From Deltaproteobacteria bacterium (GTDB taxonomy: Bacteria > Desulfobacterota > DSM-4660 > Desulfatiglandales > Desulfatiglandaceae): a stretch of 14,609 nt of DNA. How positions within the stretch are numbered: position 1 is the first letter of the stretch; each line of letters opens with the position of its first letter. Location of the stretch: NCBI GenBank assembly GCA_019307645.1, contig JAFDJF010000015.1, positions 1-14,609 of the forward strand, read 5' to 3'. Both the position numbers and the translations under genes were made by a program. The notes under the pieces were generated by a model. It ran no database searches. It was not told where the DNA came from and saw nothing but the letters and a program-made list of their open reading frames with translations. Below are positions 1-5,743 of this stretch, one piece after another.

Positions 1-153
1 CAAAGGACTGTTGATCAGCCCTGCCCTTCTCACGGACCGTTTTAATGGCTCCATATCAAACCCGAAGCTCATACAATACGGTCCGGGTCGATCATCAATG
101 TCTTTCAATCTTACCTGTTGACCGGAACCCTCTGTGATATTATAGATGCTCAT
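1..153 (-). CDS. ParB-like nuclease-domain protein, N-terminal part (runs off left edge)
   Basis: An ATG at 153 opens a minus-strand frame that stays open for 51 codons to the window edge. The visible protein begins MSIYNITEGSGQQVRL and continues with DRPGPYCMSFGFDMEPLKRS and then RAGLINSPL. The pattern of an L-K-x-S-[VI] helix followed by G-L-I-N-x-P-L resembles the start of the ParB/Spo0J N-terminal nuclease fold, where a short helix precedes a GL(I/Q)xP(I/L) strand. Only a fragment is seen, so the family call is an inference. It could be a stand-alone ParB-domain protein rather than the chromosome-partition ParB; no parA is visible. The ribosome-binding site is weak (GAGA about 9 bases upstream). 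The gene is co-directional with the DtxR-FeoA gene upstream, but a 146-bp hairpin element ends only 15 bases before this start codon. Confidence 0.5.
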   Translation of the reverse strand, partial: MSIYNITEGSGQQVRLKDIDDRPGPYCMSFGFDMEPLKRSVRRAGLINSPL

Positions 154-168
154 GATATCATCTCTCAT

Positions 169-314
169 CTAGGAGGCTGTCCGAGAATGCCATTTTGTCC
201 AAACTCTTCGTTATGCCTGAAAAAATATCCTCGGAATATCAACCATATACCTGTGGTATTTTTTCAGGCATGCCTTGATTTTGAACAAAATTGCTATTCT
301 CGGACAGCCTCCTA
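169..314. repeat. Long palindromic element A (146 bp)
   Basis: The two ends are a perfect 20-bp inverted repeat: CTAGGAGGCTGTCCGAGAAT at 169-188 and its complement at 295-314. Further in, the arms continue to match imperfectly (ATTTTGT.CAAA), then again strongly: ATGCCTGAAAAAATA at 213-227 pairs with its complement near 257-271, one mismatch aside, leaving a short loop around 236-246. The whole unit folds into one long hairpin. No protein-coding function is apparent. It may be a non-autonomous, MITE-like mobile element or a long extragenic palindrome. It fills the gap between the DtxR-FeoA stop and the ParB-like start. Confidence 0.85.
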
Positions 315-319
315 GCCAT

Positions 320-985
320 TTACCGATGATTTTCTGAATCAATCTTCCACACAAAGATATTCCTGGCGATTACTTCATCCAGAGCAAGTTCGGTATTTTC
401 GAACTTGATACAGAAAGCAGGATTTGTTCGATGGACAGTCACGGCAATTCCAGGTTGAAGCCCCATGGACATCAGTTGATGCAAATTCGAATGGCTGTCG
501 GGTTTGATGTAGGTGATCTTTCCGCTTTCCCCTGGTTTGAGTTTGCTCAAACTGATGACCGTGTTGTTAACCACTCTAAGCTGCTTCTTACAACATCTCC
601 CTCTTGGAATCGGTTTCCCGTCAGGGCAGATATCCGGATGCCCGAGCAGTGTGCAAATGGATTCTTCAACCTCGGGAGCCAGACTGTGCTCCACCTTGCA
701 GGCAACCTCTTCCATGGCAGAATTTTTGAGCTTGAGAATGCTGGATACCAGAACCTCGGCAAGGCGGTGTCTCCGCATGACCGCTTCAGCCAGGAGTTTT
801 CCCGCGGATGAAAACGTAATCTTGTCGGCACCACGAACGATCAAATCCTGATCTTCCAGCTCTGACAGATCTTCTTCCGTAAAATCGACAATGCATCTCT
901 TCTTTATTGCGTCCATGGCGTAGTTCGCATTTTCCCCTGCGCACCAAATGGCCTCCATGATCTCTTCCTGCTTTTCAGTAAGCAT
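320..985 (-). CDS. DtxR-family metal-dependent regulator with C-terminal FeoA domain
   Basis: 221 residues. The middle part carries the metal-binding and dimerisation signature of DtxR/MntR regulators: RRHRLAEVLV (71-80), ACKVEHSL (95-102, matching the Cys-x-x-Glu-His metal site) and LGHPDICPDGKPIP (114-127). Residues about 145-215 form an FeoA/SH3-like domain (LSKLKPGESGKI, then LMSMGLQPG). The N-terminal helix-turn-helix is poorly conserved compared with typical family members, so DNA binding may be altered. It lies downstream of, and co-directional with, the FeoB-like gene, so a role in ferrous iron sensing or in supplying an FeoA-type partner to FeoB is inferred. The ATG start has a good ribosome-binding site (AAGGAG, 8 bases upstream), partly covered by a 15-bp inverted repeat. 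Family assignment is firm; the metal specificity (Fe or Mn) is not visible. Confidence 0.88.
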   Translation of the reverse strand: MLTEKQEEIMEAIWCAGENANYAMDAIKKRCIVDFTEEDLSELEDQDLIVRGADKITFSSAGKLLAEAVMRRHRLAEVLVSSILKLKNSAMEEVACKVEHSLAPEVEESICTLLGHPDICPDGKPIPRGRCCKKQLRVVNNTVISLSKLKPGESGKITYIKPDSHSNLHQLMSMGLQPGIAVTVHRTNPAFCIKFENTELALDEVIARNIFVWKIDSENHR

Positions 986-996
986 ATTAGGATCTC

Positions 997-1011
997 CTTA
1001 GATGGTCTAAG
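997..1011. promoter_or_regulatory. Perfect 15-bp inverted repeat at the ribosome-binding site of the DtxR-FeoA gene
   Basis: CTTAGATGGTCTAAG has two perfect 6-bp arms around a 3-bp centre. It overlaps the Shine-Dalgarno sequence of the DtxR-FeoA gene and sits between that start codon and element B. The TTAG...CTAA arms resemble half-sites of DtxR-family operators, so autoregulation is possible. A short RNA hairpin masking the ribosome-binding site is the alternative. No data in the sequence decides between them. Confidence 0.4.
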
Positions 1012-1012
1012 T

Positions 1013-1156
1013 AGTGTCTGAACGAAAACTAGGATTTTTCGTTGAGATCAAGGCGGGCGAATATTTTAACCGCAGGAATATATTGGAATATTTCGAGGAT
1101 TAAAATTTGAGCCCAACGCAGATATCGGCGAAAAAGACAGTTTTCGTTTGGGCGCT
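1013..1156. repeat. Long palindromic element B (144 bp)
   Basis: The terminal 18 bases form an inverted repeat in which AACGAAAACT (1021-1030) is perfectly complementary to 1139-1148, and the outer 8 bases differ only by transitions, so they can form G-T wobble pairs. Inner arms also match: TTTTTCG (1035-1041) with CGAAAAA (1129-1135), GAGATC with GATATC, and ATTTTAA (about 1062-1068) with TTAAAAT (about 1101-1107), the last two around an AT-rich centre near 1080. The unit fills the gap between the FeoB-like gene and the DtxR-FeoA gene, and its right end overlaps the TAG stop (1155-1157) of the FeoB-like gene. It shares no obvious sequence with elements A or C. Confidence 0.82.
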
Positions 1157-3145
1157 AAGTAAATGTAACGCCCAATATACGGCAAATATGGTTAAGAGCG
1201 CTTCCAATCAGTATTGCATATATCATAACCGTTCCCATAATTAAAAGGGCTGCCTTGCTTCCCCGTTCTTTGAAAAGAACAATTGTCGCGTTCATGCAGG
1301 GCAAAAGGAAGGTCATCACCAATAAGTTTACAACGAGCTGGACATTATCATAAATGCCGCTCAGGTGTTCAATTTCAGTGGCACCGCTCTCTCTTCGGAT
1401 TATGGTTTTAATGAACACCTGCACGCTTTTTTCTGGAAGTCCCATGAAACCGCTTATTACCGGCTCAGATATCCTTTCCAATACCATCAACCCGCCTGTT
1501 CTTTCAAACAGAAACACCAGAAGTGATGCCAGGATAAAGATGGGTACAGCTTCTTTCATGAAAAAATAAGTCTTTACAGCAGACATCTTTAATACCTGAA
1601 AAGGTTTTGGAAAACGCATCGGCGGAATTTCCATAAAGAGCGGTGTCCGTGATCCTGGTAAAATTTTGTTGGCAAAAAAACCGGCAACCAGAATTTGAAG
1701 AAAGATTAATCCAAATACGGTAATTGTGGCCGATACAGGCATTTTTCCTAATATGATGAACATGACTGCCAGTAATGGAGCGCACGGCACGCCTAGAAGG
1801 AGGAGAAATGTGGCGATGTTTTTTTCCTTTTTTGTATCAAGCATTCGGGTTGTCAGAATCGCCATTGTAATACATGAAAAACCCATTACGAGCGGTATTA
1901 CGCCTTTTCCGTTAAGACCCATTTTTTGAAACAGTTTGTCGAGCAGGATTGATACCCTGGGAAGATATCCCGAGTCTTTAAGTATCCCAAAAGCAACGTA
2001 AAAACAAAAGAGCACAGGTAGCACCAGTCCCAGGGCCAGAAACACCCCGGTTGGCAGAATCCCGAAATCCGGATCCACAATCATGTCTCTTAGAAACACA
2101 CTGGGTATGGGCGCAACAAGTTTTGTCGTCCAGGGAAGCAAAAATCCCTCAAAAAAAGTTTTGTTGATCGTGTCAACCAGAAATGTTGCGCCAAATGAGC
2201 CGACAAACAAATACATGGCACACAGCATGGCAAATGCAATCGGAATTCCAGTGGAGAGCTGTGTACACCAGTCCCCAAATCTAACAAGGAAAGGATTTCT
2301 GGATGGCGGGTGTACTTTTTGAACCTCATCAATAATGTGGCTGGCCTTTTTATAATAAAGGTTGGTTAAAAGCATACTGCAGATCTGGGGTTCCTCTCTC
2401 CGGTATTTTTCAACCAAATTTCTTTGTTGTGTCAGCATTCCTGTGCCGAATTTTTTTTCTATAAATTGTTCAACCCCGCTGTCTCCCGTAAGCAGAAGAA
2501 GCCCAACAGCTCTTGTTGAAACGTCAGAAGCCTTTAGAACTTTCGCAACAATCTCAAGATAATCCTCAATCCAATCAGGGTATTCGACCATTTTATGGGC
2601 GGTTTTCATATGTGCCAGCTTTGACACCACTTTTTTCACGCCGATCCCTTCTCTCGCAACAACAGTGCTGACATCAATACCCAGAGCTTCAGAAAGTTTT
2701 TCCGTATTGATCTCAATTCCACGGGGTGCAGTCTCATCAATCATATTTATGGCAAGAAGCATCGGCAGGCCATACTCCGCATATTGGAGTGCAATGGCAA
2801 TAGAACGCTTCAGATTTTTTGCATCCGCCACCAGGACAATCCCATGAATAAAATTTTCAGTTGTCTGAGGCAGCAGGATATCTTTTGAAGTGCGCTCATC
2901 CTCATTGTTCGAGAATATCGAAAAAATACCAGGAGTATCGAACGCATCCTTATCTGTACCCCTGATATGCCCGGTATTGACCAGGACCGTATTTCCGGCA
3001 ACTTTTACTTTTGTTGCCTTCCCGCCGCACATCCTGGAGAACAAGGTGGATTTTCCGTGCCCCCGTCGCAAAACACAAATCTATCGGTCGTACGTCCCCA
3101 GATGAGCTGTACTTTGTCTTCAAAAGAATAGAGCCCATCCTTCAT
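1155..3145 (-). pseudogene. feoB: FeoB-like ferrous iron transporter, frameshifted in the G1 region
   Basis: The main frame (TTG at 3071 to the stop at 1155, 638 codons) lacks a normal N-terminus. A second frame from an ATG at 3145 reads MKDGLYSFEDKVQLIWG...DRFVFCDGG and would join the main frame at HGKSTLF if the run of five C (3060-3064) had six. The joined protein would be about 663 residues, slightly short for FeoB. The G domain shows GKST (G1), DTPG (G3) and NMID (G4), followed by SNNEDERTSKDIL, as in FeoB. The C-terminal half has several hydrophobic segments and FeoB-like gate motifs, with PCMNAT near the end. The usual GxGCNVPA segment reads GFSCITMA. FeoB proteins import Fe(II) across the inner membrane. 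It is divergent from a metalloregulator gene, which fits metal control. It could be a true pseudogene, a slippage-dependent gene or a base-calling error. Confidence 0.75.
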
Positions 3146-3169
3146 TTCAGTTTTTAATTTCAAAGAATT

Positions 3170-3198
3170 TGATTAGCCAAACTTTATTATTTTGTCAA
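3170..3198 (-). promoter_or_regulatory. Possible promoter of the FeoB-like gene
   Basis: On the minus strand a perfect -35 hexamer TTGACA (plus-strand 3193-3198) is followed after 17 bases by TAATCA, a weak -10 that matches the consensus at only two positions. The start codon at 3145 lies about 25 bases further on. The -10 overlaps one arm of the inverted repeat at 3172-3215, so a bound regulator would block it. Only the -35 is convincing. Confidence 0.35.
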
Positions 3199-3215
3199 GA
3201 AATAGTTTGCGTAAC
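3172..3215. promoter_or_regulatory. Inverted repeat in the divergent FeoB / regulator intergenic region (candidate operator)
   Basis: The arm TTAGCCAAACTTT (3173-3185) is echoed in inverse orientation by 3202-3214, whose complement reads TTACGCAAACTAT; 10 of 13 positions agree. The arms are separated by about 16 bases. The site lies between the FeoB-like gene and a DtxR/MntR-type regulator that face away from each other, and covers the likely minus-strand promoter. A DtxR-family operator is the natural guess, but the site is not a textbook match to a known consensus. Confidence 0.45.
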
Positions 3216-3230
3216 ATTATATTTTATGGG

Positions 3231-3259
3231 TTGACTTAATATGTAAGCTGGGATATCAC
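3231..3259 (+). promoter_or_regulatory. Possible promoter of the DtxR/MntR-type regulator gene
   Basis: TTGACT (3231-3236) and TATCAC (3254-3259) are separated by 17 bases, with five of six and four of six matches to the sigma-70 hexamers. They lie about 50 bases before the chosen ATG at 3308. An alternative -35 (TTGTCA) lies around 3193. No experimental support. Confidence 0.35.
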
Positions 3260-3307
3260 AAATTTACTGAGAGGCAAACCAATAACCAAAATTCCATGAG
3301 AGGAAAC

Positions 3308-3826
3308 ATGACGAAACACATCAGACTTTCTGAAAGCCTGGAAGATTATCTGGAGGTAATACTTGGGCTTGAAAAGACAAAAAAGGTCGCCCGTGCAAAA
3401 GACATTGCAGAACGGATGGGAGTTCAGCGAGGTTCTGTGACCAGCGCCTTGAAAAGCCTGAAAGAAAAAGGGCTGATCAATTATGAGCCGTACAGTTTTG
3501 TCACCCTGACTGAAATGGGTAAACGGATTGCTGAAGAAATCACACTCAGTCACAATGAGCTCAAGCACCTGCTCCTGAACGTTCTGAAGATCGATGAAGA
3601 AACAGCAGAAGCAACAGCATGTCGAATGGAACATGCCATTGACAAAAAATCTTTGGACCGGTTGTTGAGCTTCTTTGATTTTGTATATAAATGCCCCAGG
3701 GCCGGCGAGGAATGGATGCGGTCTTTTGCCAGTTATTGTTCATCGGGTAAGCCGGGATGGGAAATATGCGGGCAATGTATTGAAAAATGCAAGACGGCTC
3801 ATCAGTTGGAACTTGAAAATTCCTAA
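3308..3826 (+). CDS. DtxR/MntR-family metal-dependent transcriptional regulator
   Basis: 172 residues from the ATG at 3308, chosen over the ATG at 3296 because GAGAGGA stands just before it and nothing like a ribosome-binding site precedes 3296. Residues 8-20 (SESLEDYLEVILG) and the winged helix-turn-helix (about 28-68: ARAKDIAERMGV, SVTSALKSLKEKGLI, VTLTEMG) are typical of the family. The metal-binding/dimerisation part follows, with SHNELKHLLL (81-90) and ACRMEHAID (104-112). The C-terminus has no SH3/FeoA domain but ends in a cysteine-rich tail (Cys129, 144, 154, 157, 161), which could bind metal. It is divergent from the FeoB-like gene and is its most likely regulator. It has the normal DNA-binding domain that the DtxR-FeoA protein seems to lack. 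Confidence 0.9.
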   Translation: MTKHIRLSESLEDYLEVILGLEKTKKVARAKDIAERMGVQRGSVTSALKSLKEKGLINYEPYSFVTLTEMGKRIAEEITLSHNELKHLLLNVLKIDEETAEATACRMEHAIDKKSLDRLLSFFDFVYKCPRAGEEWMRSFASYCSSGKPGWEICGQCIEKCKTAHQLELENS

Positions 3827-3906
3827 CCGTTTATTTTTACCGAAAAAACAGGGTGTCATGAAAGGATCAGCGAGGGAAAATCAAGGAAAACTTCTCGAGG
3901 CTGGAA

Positions 3907-4089
3907 ATGACCATCGATTGTCATAAATGTGAGCACTACTATGTCACCTGGGAAAAGAACTTCCCACATGGGTGCAGGGCGATGGGATTCAAGAGCAGGC
4001 ACCTTCCCAGCATCGCAGTTCGAAAAAGCACGCCGGACATGAATTGCCTGTCATTTAAAAAGAAGGAAAGAAGAGATCGTAACAAATGA
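3907..4089 (+). CDS. Small conserved cysteine-containing protein
   Basis: 60 residues starting MTIDCHKCEHYYVTWEKNFP, then HGCRAMGFKSRHLPS and a C-terminal CLSFKKK. Four cysteines (5, 8, 23, 47), two in a CxxC pair, suggest a small metal- or cluster-binding fold. I recall similar short proteins with a C-x-x-C-x-H-[FY]-[YF]-V-T-W pattern in delta- and epsilonproteobacteria, usually left as hypothetical. The function is unknown. The start is supported by a GAGG motif 7-8 bases upstream. It follows the metalloregulator by 80 bases on the same strand and may be co-transcribed with it. Confidence 0.7.
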   Translation: MTIDCHKCEHYYVTWEKNFPHGCRAMGFKSRHLPSIAVRKSTPDMNCLSFKKKERRDRNK

Positions 4090-4121
4090 CACCGTGCACA
4101 TCATTTTCCAGTTTAGCTGGT

Positions 4122-4305
4122 TAAGGCTCGCACAAAAATAAATTCACATTTTGGCATCTCATCTTCAAGTCATTTTTGGCAGCTTTTGAAGAACAAAAAC
4201 CTTGAAATAGTCCACTATTACTGCGTCTTTTGCTCTTCAAAATCTGCAAAACCTAACCTAAATCTGAGCGCCAAAAATGTGAATTTATTTTTGTGCGAAC
4301 CCTTA
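4122..4305. repeat. Long palindromic element C (184 bp)
   Basis: The ends are inverted copies of one sequence: the left arm reads CTCGCACAAAAATAAATTCA (4127-4146), and the right arm carries the complement of nearly the same bases at 4280-4299. The matching arms extend over about 33 bases with one-base gaps. Inner arms GCAGCTTTTGAAGAACAAAA (4179-4198) and TTTTGCTCTTCAAAATCTGC (4228-4247) pair at 18 of 20 positions. The centre AATAGT-CC-ACTATT (4206-4219) is a perfect small hairpin. The right end overlaps the TAA stop (4303-4305) of the small exported protein gene. The rest of the 4090-4302 gap holds nothing else I can identify. A solo copy of one arm occurs near 11440. It could also act as a transcription terminator for the convergent genes on either side. 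Confidence 0.85.
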
Positions 4306-4770
4306 GGGTTCGCGCCTGTCAATGATTATACCCATATTCCTGAGCATCTGCCACGCTCTTTCACGATCTTCATCGTCCCCATCTTTTGTTCCTGAAATTA
4401 ACGCCTCTATCACCTCATCACTTACCCCTGCATTTTTGAGATCGATTATGTCGTCTACAGTAGTAAGCTTAATTGGCTTTATGTCCTGTCCATATATTAT
4501 GGGCTCTGTATCTTTCATAAAGGAGGCGTTTTCAACAACCATCCGGATGGTTTCATTACTCATTCCGGATTTTCTGAGATCGAGTATCTCCTGCACCGTG
4601 AATGCGCAGGTCTCTATGACCTTTTCCCTTATTATCACCTGAATCGTTTCGCCATCTATTCCGGCCTGTTTCAGACTGGCAATACCCTCGGCATCCAGGC
4701 AAAACCCCGGGCTGCATAAAACAAGTGAAGCCAGGATTAAGAGTATAATATATGATATTTTTTTCTTCAT
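4303..4770 (-). CDS. Small exported protein with three helical repeats, coupled to flgL
   Basis: 155 residues. The N-terminus is a clear Sec signal peptide (MKKK, a hydrophobic stretch to about residue 20, probable cleavage near residue 24). The mature part has three copies of a 20-24-residue unit with the pattern (I/L)xxLKxAGxxxExI: 28-49 (IASLKQAGIDGETIQVII), 59-81 (ILDLRKSGMSNETIRMVVE) and 104-127 (IIDLKNAGVSDEVIEALI). These are short amphipathic helix pairs of unknown function, possibly protein-binding. The start codon is three bases after the flgL stop, so it is translationally coupled and probably made with the flagellar operon. A periplasmic or flagellar-assembly role is only a guess. 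The last codons and stop coincide with the end of element C. Confidence 0.75.
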   Translation of the reverse strand: MKKKISYIILLILASLVLCSPGFCLDAEGIASLKQAGIDGETIQVIIREKVIETCAFTVQEILDLRKSGMSNETIRMVVENASFMKDTEPIIYGQDIKPIKLTTVDDIIDLKNAGVSDEVIEALISGTKDGDDEDRERAWQMLRNMGIIIDRREP

Positions 4771-4773
4771 ACC

Positions 4774-5670
4774 CTATTTTATGAAATCGACCAGACTTGG
4801 CTGAATTATTCTAGAGGCTGTCTCAAGACAGGTTATATAAGCTGCTTCCTGAAGTTGCATTTCAACAACCGCTTGAGCAGGATCCATATTTTCTGTCTCA
4901 TAAAGCATGTCTTCAATGTTTGATTTGTATTTAATTAAAAAGTTTTCAGAGGATTTCATTCGACCATAATATACTGAGGTTTCTGTACTTATACCCTGCA
5001 CTTGATCAATGGCACTCTCCAGGTTCGCCACTTCTGCGAAAGCGGCTGCAGAATCATTTGATCCCAAAGCATTAATCAACCGTTCTAAAGCACCAAAGGC
5101 ATCCGTACCGCCCCCTGCCCCGTCTACGGCAAAAATGTCTTCTCCATTAGCATTGATCTTTACCTGGACATCGTTTCCCACAAGTACTGTGATATCGCCA
5201 TTGTCACCCGTATAATTCGCGTCATAATCAGCATCTCTGGAGAAGGGCGCCGAATTGGTCACATGCCCCCCAAACATATAATTATTGCCGATTTTGGTGT
5301 TTGCCAGATCCATAATCTCATCGTATAAACTTTTTACCTCAATGAGGGCCGCACTCGCGGACATGTCACTTCCACTCCCAAATTCCAGCGCCCAATTTTT
5401 TGCCTGATTGAGTAATGCTTCAATTTCCTCAAGTATTGTGGAGGTAAACTCCAGCTGATTTTTCCCATGGACTATATTCTCGTTGTACTGGTCTATTGTA
5501 GAAATTATTTTTCTATAATCCAGCACTTTCCCCATCCCAATGGGATCATCCGAGGGCTTGTTAATCCTTTTTCCCGTGGCAACTTTCACCTGGGCATCAA
5601 GGAGAAGCTGTTGGGCTCTGTACAGATCCTGAGTAATAAGATCCGCCGTCATTTTATTTGTCACTCGCAT
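4774..5670 (-). CDS. flgL: Flagellar hook-associated protein 3 (hook-filament junction)
   Basis: 298 residues, normal for FlgL. The N-terminal flagellin-like helix contains the family segment KVATGKRINKPSDDP, and the C-terminus (ENMDPAQAVVEMQLQEAAY ... ASRIIQPSLVDFIK) is the matching coiled-coil end. FlgL forms the second junction ring between hook and filament after export through the flagellar type III apparatus. The central part (NYMFGGHVTNSAPF, then YTGDNGDITVLVG) is typical of the FlgL surface domain. The ATG has a strong AGGAG ribosome-binding site 7 bases upstream. It follows flgK by 73 bases. Confidence 0.95.
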   Translation of the reverse strand: MRVTNKMTADLITQDLYRAQQLLLDAQVKVATGKRINKPSDDPIGMGKVLDYRKIISTIDQYNENIVHGKNQLEFTSTILEEIEALLNQAKNWALEFGSGSDMSASAALIEVKSLYDEIMDLANTKIGNNYMFGGHVTNSAPFSRDADYDANYTGDNGDITVLVGNDVQVKINANGEDIFAVDGAGGGTDAFGALERLINALGSNDSAAAFAEVANLESAIDQVQGISTETSVYYGRMKSSENFLIKYKSNIEDMLYETENMDPAQAVVEMQLQEAAYITCLETASRIIQPSLVDFIK

Positions 5671-5743
5671 TTGACACTCCTTTTTTTAATTGCGGCCACT
5701 CGATTTATGTACAACCATTTGAAAACGCATACGATGATACCAA

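Noticed and set aside
118..315. Plus-strand 65-codon open frame
   Set aside because: It lies almost entirely within palindromic element A, has no ribosome-binding site or recognisable protein pattern, and is best explained as a by-product of the repeat.
2950..3138. 62-codon minus-strand frame across the start of the FeoB-like gene
   Set aside because: It uses the third frame; the neighbouring frames carry the FeoB-like residues, so this is a shadow.
3675..3926. 83-codon plus-strand frame overlapping the DtxR/MntR gene and the small cysteine protein gene
   Set aside because: It overlaps the end of a well supported gene in another frame and the start of the next; no domain pattern is visible.
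4122..4305. Possible CRISPR or toxin-antitoxin locus in the gap
   Set aside because: There are only two inverted copies rather than regularly spaced direct repeats, and no coding frame of interest; a palindromic element explains the gap.
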